DNA of 64,000 bases from Lingula anatina (lineage: Eukaryota > Brachiopoda > Lingulata > Lingulida > Lingulidae), in the NCBI RefSeq assembly GCF_001039355.2, contig NW_019774391.1, forward strand, positions 382,340-446,339, written 5' to 3'. Shown here one piece after another: positions 38,202 to 50,284 of this stretch (position 1 is its first letter; each line of letters opens with the position of its first letter). The notes beneath the pieces were generated by a model. It ran no database searches. It was given only the letters and a program-made list of their open reading frames with translations, and was not told the DNA's origin. The translations under genes were made by a program, and so were the position numbers.

Positions 38202-41200
38202 ATGGGGAACTATAAGTCAAGACCTACTGTGTCTTGTGGGGGTAATAAATTTGCTTTATTTTTATCAAAATACCCTTAACGCAAAGTTTCATGTGTTGAT
38301 TAGCACTCTTGTTTTCAATCTCTGAAGTAAAATCTGGAGTATATATACATGTAGACATCTTTTTGTTTCAGATGAGTTAAAGAAGAAGATCAGTGAGAGT
38401 TATGCTGTGTTGAGATCCCGATTGATAGAAGACTTGAGGATACGAGATGCAGAATGGACTGAGTTACAGCAAGCCTGCAGGTGCTTGGAGCATGCTATAT
38501 TTATATATATTTATTGATATCAGTCTAGCTTGTTAATTGATGGCAATGACAAATATTGTTCAAACCAGTGGCATCCTGTGTATTTATTAAGGCCTTTGGT
38601 ATTCTTCTTCTTTGGCATTTTTGTCTTTGATAATAATTTGAAGATCAAAAGAAATTATTTTCAAATAATTTCTTTAAAGTAGCTTTATTACTGTACAGCT
38701 CATATATATTCAGTTCATCTCTTACTACATGTAACTTAATTAAACATTTTGTACTGTTTTAGCCGAGGTGATACCAGTAAGGTGAATGAACTCCTGAATG
38801 AAGACAATGTAGAGAAGGACAGCTCTTTGTCACTGTTACACATTGGCTGCATAGCCACAGGTAGAACTTTTAATTGCTATATGTAGTGTATTAAAACATG
38901 TCAACAAAAGTTTCACTGCAAACTGTATACATGCTTTGGGCCTACTGTGATAACTGCTAATGAATTCTGTTAATTATGCACCACTACAGTTATACACCAA
39001 TAATATAAAACACAATGACATCCATCGTCCATAATAAAATGGATTTCACATAATTTCAAGGATTTGAACATAAGTATAAAACATAACATTTGATTGATCA
39101 GAAGATTGAAAGTTTTAATCAGGTAGATGTGTATTTATGATTATACAAGCATGTATTTTTACCCTTATTTTTCCAGGCTCTAATAAAGACCACATTAAAT
39201 GTCTTCTTAAGAAGGGAAGCAAGCCCACTGCCCTCAGTAAGAATGGATACTCTCCTCTGCACCTTGCTTGTTACAGGGTGTGTATAAACTCTTTATTCAT
39301 CAGTTATCTCCTAGGCAGCTCTTAGACTTAGATTTGAAAAAAGAATTGAAAAGTACAAATAAACAAACAGAGAACACACTGCATTTTGATATAAGTTTAA
39401 TTTTGATAAAAGTTAAATTTATATTATGGTTTTTGTTAATAGTATGACCAAGATAAGAATTCAACACAATTCTCCCAGAGTGATGTTGACCTAATAAAAT
39501 ATCAGAGTACAATATATTTATCCTATTGTGTTTTCTCCCAGGGTGATGTTGACCTAATTCAGAGTTTGCTGGAGGGAGGAGCAGATCTTGCCCAGACTGG
39601 CTACAGTGATATTACAGCACTGCACATAGCAGTAATGTGTGGTCATGATGAAGTAAGTGGTACTGAATAATTATAATTTGGCAGAGTGAAGCCATATAAA
39701 GTTTAATCCTTTATTTTTCTAAAATGATATTTTCCTCATTTTCAGAGTTGCACCTCAGGTTTGCACTAATTTGTCAGACTTTCTAAATGATAAGTAATAA
39801 TTGCTAATTCAAGCTATTTTAATGAAGGATTATTTTTCATGTGGTATTGTTTTTCATGTGATATTTATGGTCAAATTGCATTCAAAAAGAGCTAAAAGGC
39901 TTATCATTTATCGGTTGAAAATCGAGTAAGTTTAGCATAAATAGATAAATACACCTCTGTGTTGTGTTGTCTTGGTTATGTGGTAACATCTGGTGTTTTG
40001 TATCAGGTTGTCAAGTTGTTACTCAACCAAGGGGCAGATGTCAATGCAGCTGATGGTGTGAAGTTTTCACCACTTCATATAGCTTGTTACTTTGGGCATG
40101 AAAAGGTATGCAGTATTGCTTTATTGTTTTTTAAAAGTACCTTAATAATGGCATCTGTTAGCTTTTTATGTTGTCGCTAAAGTATGAAGACCACTGATGT
40201 ATATATGTAAATTAATTTCAAAGAATTTGTACAATATTTGATAGAAGTGTAGTAGCCTTTACATTTTTTTCTTTTTAATTTTTTTAGGCAACCACATACT
40301 TTGTATGTCTGATTTGTAAAAATATATTCCAAACAGCAAATCAAAATAAAGTATTATGTAAAAACCTAACAATTCTACTCAGTCACCCAAGTATCAAATT
40401 CAGGTTGTAGAAGATCTAATCCAGCATGGGGCAGACATTAACATCAGTGGGGGAGTGGGAGACCGTCCTATCCACCTGGCCTGCAGTAAGGGCTACCTCA
40501 GGATTACACAGTTTCTGGTGGAGGGCAGACCAGGCCAAAAAGCTGATGGTAGGAGATATTGACACTTGGAGTCGTCCAAGTAAAATTATGGTCACAGTGG
40601 GGTGTACTTTGTTTAGCATGAAGATTTTGCCTTCTGTGACAATTCACATGGAATATGCCTGAAAGCAGTTTGTGAGAAAGCAATAAAACTATTAAAATAC
40701 TTTTAATTTTTTAAGTTAGAGCTAGCTTCTTGTGATAGTGGGTTATCATATGTGACGCTTCTTATAAAATACCTGTACTTGCAGCACATAGGATGTTTAT
40801 TGCAAATGGATAAAAATGATCCAACATTTTATAAAGGTTCTTGTTGCTGCATACCTATTTATTCTTGAAAAGAAAAAAACAACAAACAAGCAAACAAAAA
40901 AGAACAATGCATCTTTGAACTAAATGGAATAGATTTATTTTGTTCAAATTTTTTGTCACATTTACATTAATTCTGTTCGTTCCAGTAAATGTAATGGATG
41001 ATGAGCAGCACCGTCCAGTCCATTTCTGCTGTAAATCTGGTCACCTAGCAATACTGCACTACTTACTTCAGCACCAGGCCGAACCCCATGGTAGTAGTAT
41101 ATACGGAGACACCCCGCTACATCTGTTAGTAGATGGCTTACACCCCATTTCCATAGATTAGATCGACCTACTTTGGATCGACCTAACTCCCTGGGGGTTC

Positions 41201-44200
41201 GCGCTGAATAGCTGTCAGCCGGGCGGACACGAAAGTTAATTGCCCCTTACGGCTTGTAGTGGGCAGGGGAACCCTTAAGGGGGATTATCTGACGGTAGTC
41301 TGGTGAGACTCCCCGCGGTGATAGATCGATCTAAAGTTGTGGGAATAGACCCTTAGACAGTGGTGTGATTTCTTCTTGGGCCTCATTCAGAACAGTGGAC
41401 TAACAGTGGAGCCACTTGAATACTTCCCCATGGAGAATCTATTCAGTGTCCATTAGTGGATGAGACGACAAGCTTTTTAGTGGGTTGCCATATTTGAATC
41501 GTGGATTCGTTATTCCACTGTTCTGAGTGCAGCCTTAGAGTTGATGTCTTTCCCAAAACAACACTTTAGTGGTAGTATTCCCCACAGAAAGAAGTTAAAA
41601 GAAGCATACTAGCCTGTTGTTAGAAGGAATGTTTTTTTTTTCAATAACTATAAATGTATATAATATATGGAAAATTTGAAGTGTTGTAATGAATTATGTA
41701 TTTGAAAGTCTGTCTCAAGAGTGAAACAGAGGTGAGATTGCATTAGACTGATATTCAGGGAAGGGGTAGTGTCACAACTTATCCAGTATGGTTTAATCAG
41801 AATCATGTACATTGACAGATTCTTTTGAAAAAAATAACACAAACAACACCATTTTTGATAGATTTAATTTGATTGTGTTTGTGCTTTATGAAGACTTTGG
41901 AGTTATCAGTTACCAATTTGTACTCCAGGGCTTGTTACAGCGGCAAGGTAGAGGTAGTGAAACATCTCATAAAGGAAACAGGGACAGAGAGTTTGACAAT
42001 TGAAAACATATTCAGTGAAACACCCCTCCACAGGTGAGTGCTAACCTTGATGCCATTATTCAGATTTGTCTTCCTTTTTGTGTTTGAAACAGGTTTTCGA
42101 AAGTTACTGTTTTTTAAAGATTTGATAAAAATGGAGTGACAGATAACATATTTCCCTCCTTTCTTGCATTCTAATTACAATTACATTTTTGGGGGGGGGG
42201 GGGGGGGGGGGGGAAAAAAAAAAGGTTTTAGACAGATTAGTTTTTTTTTTTTTATTTGATAAATTTTTTCCAAATATTGGGGTTTGGAAACATTTGTCAA
42301 ATTTTTAAAATTTTTTTTTTTTTTAAAAAATGAGAAAAAAAAAATTTTTTTTTTTTAAAAATTTTTTAATTTGTTAAAAAAAAAAGAAAAAAANNNNNNN
42401 NNNNNNNNNNNNNNNNNNGTGGGGGTGTAGTGTGGGTGAATAGAAACAGGATTTAGACAGATTAGTATTTTTTTTTTAATTTGATAAATTTTTCCAGAAT
42501 ATTGGGATATGGAACACTTGGTCAAATTTTACAAATTTTTCTTTATTGTAATACATGAGAGAAAAATAAATTTATCTTGTTCAAAATGATTTAATTGTGA
42601 TAAATAAACGATGAAAAAAATTGTGAAGTGTTTGTTTTCTAGTGCCTGCACATTTGGGAAAAGTTTGGACCTGGTGAAATTTTTACTGGAGCAGAATGTG
42701 GTGAACATTAACTATCAGGGCAGAGATGGACACACAGGTAAGGGGGACATTGCATGTATTAATTTTTTTTAAGTACTAAGGTTATTGAAAAAATGTGAAA
42801 GGGTTTTTTAAAATCTGACTCACTAAATTTTTCTCCTGGACAGTTATGTGAATAAGAGCATGCCATAAAATGTATTTCAGAAATACTCAGATATTTTTTC
42901 AAAAATATGCTGTTGTTGACTTCATTTGAGAGTTTCTGTCTGACCACTGATGACCAGTTGACATAAATTCCAGCCCTCCATAGTGCCTGTTACCATGGTC
43001 ACCTTCGTCTAGTCCAGTTTCTATTGGACAGTGGAGCAGACATGAATCTGGTGGCCTCTGTCAGTGAACAAAATGGCGACAGCGAGAAGAAGGAAGAGCA
43101 GACATGTCTTATGTGGGCTTATGAAAGAGGTAATAATGTCAAGAGGGAATGTTCTACTGGCTCTAAAATGTGAGATGTGGTATTTAATGAAGCAGTTGTA
43201 TTCTGGTGACTTTGTGACTATGATTTTTTTTTCAGAATGTTTAAGCTTTTTTCTAACCTCAAAAGCTGCTCTTGCTCATATTCTTCAGTCACTGTAATGC
43301 TTTATTTTTGATTGACTTACACAATAAAGTGAAAAGCCCCCAATACTTTATGAATTTGCTTGGATAGAAACATGTCAATGAAATAGATCGATGTATTGTG
43401 GGGAAACAATATGTTTTGTTGTTCAGTTGTCGGAACAATTTCTTTGTCCAAATGTATTGGCAGTGACTGTCATGTTTTCTTGAAAAAGATTCCTGTACTG
43501 AAACTAACATATAAATAACCAAACAATGACTGAAATTGATTTATGGATATTGTATCCAATATTTATTTATATTCCATAGGTCATGATTCTATAGTCACTC
43601 TGCTAAAGCACCACAAGCGTCCTCAGGATGAGTCTGCATGTGGTGACTACACTCACCCCGGTGGTGATGGCTCCTACGTTTCCGTTCCCTCACCACTGGG
43701 CAAACTGAAAAGTATTACTAGAGGTGAGTGTATCATTATGGAGATGGTGTTCATTGTCAACTGCCATTGCAATCAACAGGTTTAAACATGTGAAAAAGGC
43801 AGTTCACTTTAGTTCAATTCCTGCTTTTATCAAGTTTTATATCTCTTTGAAACTATTCAACCTACTACAAAACTAATTAGATTTTATATTGTCCACAATT
43901 GCTTATTTTTTATCTGCATGGGTAGTTTCTAATAGAATTTTGAGTAGTCTTACATAGCATAGTGATAATTGCAGAGAAAATCTTATACTTGTTGCAGATG
44001 CCTATAATCATGTGTGTGAGACAAGACTGCAGATTACTCTTTTTCAGAAAAAAAGCATGTTTAACTGCTTAAGTACAAATTTTGATTACCCTTCTCTCAC
44101 TCTCCTTCTGTTTTTAGAAAAGATAGATATTCTCCACTTACGTGTCAATCTTCCCCACCACTTCCACATTGATATCCTAGACCTGGAGTTTCAGGAGACC

Positions 44201-44981
44201 ATAGGTAGTGGTTCCTTTGGGAAAGTCTGCAAGGGAAAGTACGCAGGAAAGACGGTAGCTGTTAAAAGGTGAGGTTTTAGAAATTCTAGGATGAATTAGT
44301 GTGGGGTGCGGTTTAATGACAACTCAATCTTGCCATTAGAGGTTATTTTTTTATATGGGCCATAGTATTCCGCTCCTCTGAAAGACTGCTTGCTTTAAGT
44401 AACAATAAGTTTGTAGAATTTAGATTTTTTTTCTTGAAATTCAAGAAATAAAGATGCAATTTTCATGATGACCATTTATAGGTTTTGTTAGATGGAGAAA
44501 AGTGAGTGAATTGAAACAAATAACAAAACAACTACAACTACAAAACAAAAAAAAAAAAAAAAAAAACAACACTTGATCACTTATTTCCAAAAAAAATTTG
44601 TTCTAAGTTATCATTCTACGTTGTCACATACGTGTTTGGTTTTCTAGGTACCGTGCCAATTCCTTCAGTGCCAAGTCAGATGTGGACATGTTCTGCAGGG
44701 AAGTCTCCATACTGGCCAAACTGCACAGTCCACATGTGGTCAACTTTGTAGGAGCATGTCTGGATGACCCTAGTGTAAGTGGCTGATCACTGTTCTGTTT
44801 TATGGTTACAGATTTGATAGGCATAAAGGTGGGACTTTCTTGTGAAGTGAGTGAGTACTGGGAATAATTGTAAAGCCCGTGCCACACCAGGGGGTTCACA
44901 TTTTTTCACAAGACCGTGTATTTTGATGTGTATATGTAAATAGGTCATGCTTTTAAGTAATAAAGAGTCAAAAAAAGACCA

Positions 44982-45062
<81 letters not shown>

Positions 45063-45479
45063 ATAGTTATTTAAGATTGATATTGATGGAAATATATACA
45101 TGTATGAGATCCGTTATTAGAATACATTAAATAAAGATATTCATATTTAATTTACTTATTTTATATTGACCTAAATATCATCAAAATACGTAGAACATGT
45201 TGTGTTTGGTTTCAGCAATTTGCCATTGTTACTGAGTTTGTCAGTGGAGGATCTTTATTTAGCATCCTCCACGAACAGAAGAGGTAAGGGATATTTGAAT
45301 TAAAATGCTTTGGTGTTTAGTAGTATCCAAATTACATTCTATCATCTTAGTATGGTTGACAATAGTGCCTCCAGAATTATATTAAAGAATGTGTCGTGTT
45401 TTCATAGAAATAAATATTTTTAGTGAAAAGATGGGGTAATTCTTAGGTGTATAAATTTGAAAGTGCTTACTGTACATGA

Positions 45480-45517
<38 letters not shown>

Positions 45518-48247
45518 GATTACTAGACCTACAGTTCAAGCTGACCATCAGTCTGGACGTGGCTAAAGGGATGGCATACCTCCATAATCTGCCACAACCC
45601 ATCATCCACAGAGATCTGAACAGCCACAACATACTGCTCAATGAAAATGGACGTGCAGTGGTGGCGGACTTTGGAGGTGCAGTACACTAGAAATTTTAGT
45701 TTAAAACTACCACTTTTTAAATTTCCGTCCACTTTTGATTATAAACGTGGTTATGATATATTCATACATAGAAATTGACCCGAGCGTTTGATTAACTCCC
45801 ACTTTTTAATTATGGTTTATTTTTGATTGTGAGCACAGTAATTGTGAATACATACAAAAAGATTGACCTAAACTGGTCAAGGCCCAGATTGCATCATAGA
45901 ACAAACATATTAAACGACCTGTTATTTTAATCCTCAACACAAGTTATACAGGTGTTCATAAGAAGAATTGCAATTTGGTTGAAGGGGATCAGTCCAACTA
46001 AGACAGACATTTTAGAAGTTATTAGTTTTTATTTGCAGAAAATATGGATGGCTGAGTTTGTTTGGTATTGGTTTTAAAAAGGTCTTCATACCATAATATC
46101 TTCTTGTTATTTGATGTGTTTGAAAATAGCATCATGTTGTCACTTATATATTTCAGAATCTCGCTTCCTTCGCTGTTTGGAAGAAGACAATATGACCAAA
46201 CAACCAGGGGTACGTTATCTTCAGAATTACTGATTGAGGGCATGCAATTATTTATTTAATAAATGATGTAAGATAAAAAGAAATGGGAATTATGCACCAT
46301 ATGAATATTTGATACTTATTTTACATCAAAATAATACTTGTTTGACAAGTATAAACAGCATTTCCACACAACTTTAAGGACTTGCATTTTTGCATATTTA
46401 ATTAAATGATTTAAAATAGTCTATTTATATTATGTTTTATTTTCACTCAGAATCTCCGTTGGATGGCCCCTGAGATCTTCACCCAGTGTACCAAGTATAG
46501 TGTCAAGGCAGATGTGTTCAGCTATGCCCTGTGTCTGTGGGAACTGCTGTCTGGGGAACTCCCATTTGGTCACCTTAAACCTGGTAATTAAAACTGCAGT
46601 TACCTTGTTTTGTATTTGTAGAATTATAGTGATTCAAATAAACTCAAGTTCTCAAGTAACAAAGCAAGTTACTGTAAAGAAAAAATTGAATCAGCTGTTG
46701 GCTGACTTTATATAATTAAGCTACTGGGTAAATATGATGTTTACATGTAAACATTTATAATGTATAATAAAGTATGTATAAACTTGAAAATTGCTGATGC
46801 ATATCCAATGAGTTTTTTTTCTTCTAGCTGCGGCTGCTGCAGACATGGCATACAGGAGTACACGGCCGCCTCTGGCTATTACCTTCCCTAAACCTATAGT
46901 GGCATTACTACAGAAAGCCTGGCAGTCCAACCCTGAGGTATTCAGATTTGAAAATGGACATAAAATAATTACAAATTATTATTTGAAAAATAAACAGTAG
47001 TCATTGGTCAGTCTTTGAATCTGTTTAGAAATCCCCTAAGAGTTTAATTAGCTGAATTTGGAGTATCAAAATGTATTGAAATGAATTTTCAGGAACGTCC
47101 AGAATTCTCAGAGATTGTCGTTGACCTTGAGGAGTACAAAAAGTCTCTGAACTCCACTGTAGAGGGAGCTGAGGAGCCCACAACGTTCTTTTACTCTACA
47201 ACCCACTCTAGTAGCATATCATCTCAGACATCTGATGCAGAGGAGGAGGAAGAGGAAGGGAGGAGCACGCCTCCTCTAACTGGGAGGGTGTTGGCTATGA
47301 GGACACACTGGGAGCTGGAAGCCTCTAGAAATAGGTGAAATATTAGGGGGAAAGTGTGTGTGCATGTGTGCGCATGCATGTAGGTGATATGGATGTGCGT
47401 GAAGATATGTATGTGTGTGAGTGCATGTGTGTGTGTGTGTTTTTGTGTGTGTAGGTGTGTGTATGTAAGAAGGGATGTAAGGAGAAGATAAGTACATGTA
47501 GTTATAAGTAAAATAAAAACCTGGTCACAATATTGTAGGCTTATAGAGATCAGAAGTCATAGTGTCTTAACAGGAAATTAATATCAATTATAATGATGAC
47601 AAGTGTCACAGATGAATAATGGAAAAAAAATGCAGAGACAGGTGGAAGCCTGATTTTTAGTTATGAATGTGAATTGAAATATACCTCTCCACACACTCAC
47701 AGTATTTATGCCTGTATATTACAGTGGGGTTCCACTGGATGAGGTCAGAAGACGGTTACCATTTCCACAAATAGATAATAACGGTAGGTGTAAAGCTTTT
47801 AGTAAAATTTAATACCCTTATCCAAATATATACTTATTAGTAAGATACCGTGGTTTGTTGAATTAATTCATTCAGTGAAAGGCATGTGTATAGAAACTAG
47901 ACTTAAATCATTGAAAAATAATAACGTAAGTGAATTAGCTTGTTTATTAAAGTCATGAAATGCCCTTAAGTATGGTGAAGTTCACTTGTTAGTAAAAGGG
48001 TCACCAATCAGTCTGAGGTCCCCATTAAGGGGGACATAAATAAAGATTTGTATCCCTATGACCTACACCACTTGTTGCCTCTTGTTTGAGTCAAGCTAGG
48101 TTACGTATTATTATGATGAATATTTTTGCAGGTTATGTGTCTGATCCCCTCAGTACTCTGCGCCTCCCTATCAATGTGAGTCCACCTTCAACGCCAGTTG
48201 AGTCCATCTTAAACAGCTGTGGTGATTTTGAGTCTGGGGATTTCTGA
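38202..48247 (+). CDS. TNNI3K: Serine/threonine-protein kinase TNNI3K
   Basis: Ankyrin-repeat kinase of the tyrosine-kinase-like group. Exons: 38202-38241, 38372-38480, 38763-38860, 39177-39277, 39542-39652, 40007-40105, 40404-40548, 40986-41124, 41929-42033, 42643-42737, 42974-43129, 43580-43723, 44118-44268, 44648-44774, 45216-45283, 45519-45676, 46157-46209, 46451-46583, 46828-46937, 47093-47334, 47725-47783, 48132-48247. All are in phase, 852 aa (human 835). The start MGNYKSRP matches the human protein and is a likely N-myristoylation signal (Gly2). Residues ~14-40 are a short coiled-coil region, followed by about ten ankyrin repeats to ~410. The kinase domain (~470-740) has GSGSFGKV, Lys497, HRDLNSHN (Asp595) and DFGE (Asp613). 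The tail holds an acidic run (DAEEEEEEG) and the conserved YVSDPLSTL block. All catalytic residues are present, so an active kinase is expected. Confidence 0.97.
41141..41352. mobile_element. Palindromic MITE, family A copy 2, diverged
   Basis: A 212-bp segment flanked by TTA on both sides (41138-41140, 41353-41355). It carries the family's terminal GATCGACCTA / GATCGATCTA blocks and inverted ends ACCCCATTTCCA / GGGAATAGACCC. The middle is more diverged than in copies 1 and 3. It begins 16 bp after the donor of TNNI3K exon 8 (end 41124). Confidence 0.75.
41379..41534. mobile_element. Short inverted-repeat element in TNNI3K intron 8
   Basis: The left end GGCCTCATTCAGAACAGTGG faces an inverted partner ending CCACTGTTCTGAGTGCAGCC. 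The 156-bp element lies 26 bp right of the family-A copy, so two elements are stacked in this intron. No certain target duplication. Confidence 0.6.
42180..42560. other. Assembly gap (25 N at 42394-42418) with noisy duplicated flank
   Basis: Left of the gap a G-run and swollen A/T homopolymers precede a garbled version of the sequence that follows the gap. Both sides read roughly TTTAGACAGATTAGT, then TTTGATAAATTTTTCC, then AATATTGGG and so on (42226-42310 against 42452-42540). The left version has extra T and A residues, as in uncorrected long reads. It lies in TNNI3K intron 9 and touches no exon. Confidence 0.8.
44985..45061. repeat. (AT)n microsatellite
   Basis: About 38 AT units in TNNI3K intron 14. 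Confidence 0.95.
45481..45514. repeat. (ATT)n repeat at a splice acceptor
   Basis: About eleven ATT units end immediately before ACCAG, the acceptor of TNNI3K exon 16 (starts 45519), so the repeat takes the place of the polypyrimidine tract. Confidence 0.9.
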
Positions 48248-49570
48248 GTCTCAATGAACTGTAAACAAGTCAACATTACAAGATCTATGCACAGTGAAAT
48301 TACTGCCACAGGAAGCTACAGCACATTATAATGGATAGAGGACAGAACTGTTAGGTCACAGATTTTCTGATATTAGAACTTGAATACTTTTTAATGAATT
48401 TTAAATTGCACAATTTGCTGTTGACCTTGCAGTATGTGCAATAATATATATATGTTAATTTATGGTTTTACAATTTGTTATACTTACTGCAGTACATGTC
48501 TTTAAAGAGCACTAGTTAAACATAATTTAACACATTGTCAGTGCTTTTGATTAATCAGATATATTTTTATTGGTCGGAATTACATCTGGATTTAAACACT
48601 GACTGGCATGCAAGGATAGCTGCACTGGATCTATGTATACTCTACCCGGGGCTAGCTTGAGAATGACTTTCTCTTTCTTTCAAAAATTCTCACAGTACAG
48701 GAAAGTGCAGACTGATAGCCAGTGAAATATCTGTGAATAGGACTCATTCTGTGTAGAGGGTAGTCTACAGACCAGTTGTGTGGATACTGCTGTTACAGTA
48801 GTAGTAGTGTAGATATGGTATAATACTTTAATAATGGAGGAAGTTTTACCCTCTGTTAGGGGAGCAGATAAATTATGTGCACTTTTCTGTTGTGGGAGAG
48901 ATTCGTGTCACAAATTAGCCAGGGGCATACCTATGAATATCTAGCGAAAAATCAATCTGAGACCCTGGTAGAGGTAAGAAGAAATTCTGGTCTCGATGAG
49001 GTGTGCCTTAAATACTCAAGAGATGATTAAGATTAATTTTGAAATAAAAATACAAAATACTCTTAATGGTATCTTTTCATACAGCAAGCCAGTTCATTAT
49101 TGCACCGAGTATTAAATTTTCAACAACAGAGATAAAAACCTTTTAGTTGGGTTTTATTACTAATTCGATGTCTATGGCTTAAAGGGTTTTCACAATAGAC
49201 AACTTGAGCAGACAATATTTATTTTTTTTTATAGAAAAACTGTTTTGCTCAGTTTGGTAACCATATATTTATATTTTATACTTTGGAAAAGAATTTGGTC
49301 AGTATACCTGTTACGCCCTAGATTTTGCTTGTTCAAAGGCTATGTTATGCATGATTAAGTTTTTCTTTTTCAGTTATTAACATGTGAACTGAGTTTCTAC
49401 TAGTGTAATATATATGACTCAAATATATGCAATACTTGTTACTTTTTTGTGATCATGAAAAATAAAAAGTACTTAAAAGTTCAGTGGTTTTTGTCCTCTC
49501 CTGTATGTAATCCAAATGACACAACAGAACAAAATTTAAAGATCAAGATTTTTGTCCCTTCTCTTCATAG

Positions 49571-50192
49571 GAAAAGAAAAAGTTTGCCTGTTAATGACAA
49601 CAAAGAGAATTTTGACCAATGTTTGGGTGGGGTGAAAACTCCACACCCTCCACTTGAATGTGGGTCACCAAGCTTCAAGTGCTGACTTGGTGAATTCTCT
49701 AAAACACTGACCATAGTTAATCAAAACCAGTTATTTAAAATGTTTTATTATGAACATACTTCATAAAAATGTACAACTTCATCATAAACATATTATTATA
49801 ATTCATTTAATCTGATGGCACTTTCAGGAGTGCCTCAATCTGCTTCAGTCTTAAATTGTATTGAATAAACATTGAAATTTAAAGAAAATTCAGTTAATCA
49901 AAATTTACCTCCAAATTAATAATGAAAAAGTTACAGCATACTGTATCACTGCCACGTTTTTATGAATGTAAAAGTAATGTTTTTTTTTTCTATTTGCACA
50001 TAAAAAATGACAGATATTGACATCAGCCATTTGGCTAATGCAGGCCACTCTAAACTGACTACTGCATCAGTAATCCAACAAGATATATCATCCACTATCG
50101 GGAACCAGTATCAGGGTATATCTAAGTCACAAGCCTCCCTTTTGACTCGTAAGATGAGAAACAAGACTGTCTTGGCAGAGATTTCATTGTGA
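49571..50192 (+). other. Two unassigned candidate exons between TNNI3K and ARPC5
   Basis: A strong acceptor (CTCTTCATAG before 49571) opens a frame ending at 49685 with the motifs KRKSLPVND and NKENFD (a KEN-box-like sequence). A second acceptor (ATGACAG before 50014) opens a frame ending at 50192 with ISKSQASLLTRKMRNK. The composition looks protein-like, but I recognise no family and found no upstream exons. The segment also lies in the predicted 3' untranslated region of the distal ARPC5 transcript on the other strand. It could be chance. Confidence 0.22.
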
Positions 50193-50221
50193 TTGGTATG
50201 TGCTGCCACCTGTATGCTTCA

Positions 50222-50284
50222 CTAAACCATCTTTCTATCAGTGAGTACACGTACAATACATCCAAGGCCTCCTTTCTTAAAGCT
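50222..50284 (-). CDS. ARPC5: ARPC5 distal alternative terminal exon
   Basis: A 63-nt open segment preceded by a good acceptor (TTATTTTCAG) reads SFKKGGLGCIVRVLTDRKMV and stop. It joins in phase 0 to the ARPC5 exon ending at 53520 (TWHEK), just as the proximal exon at 52987-52925 does. The two encode the same length and the same C-terminal pattern (GG.GCI.RVLT.RK.V) with different residues. A minus-strand AATAAA lies at 49749-49744, about 475 bases downstream. This would give a second ARPC5 isoform differing only in its last 20 residues. Confidence 0.82.
   Translation of the reverse strand, partial: SFKKGGLGCIVRVLTDRKMV

Noticed and set aside
44787-45101. Minus-strand open frame made of alternating Ile-Tyr
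   Set aside because: Translation of the (AT)n microsatellite.
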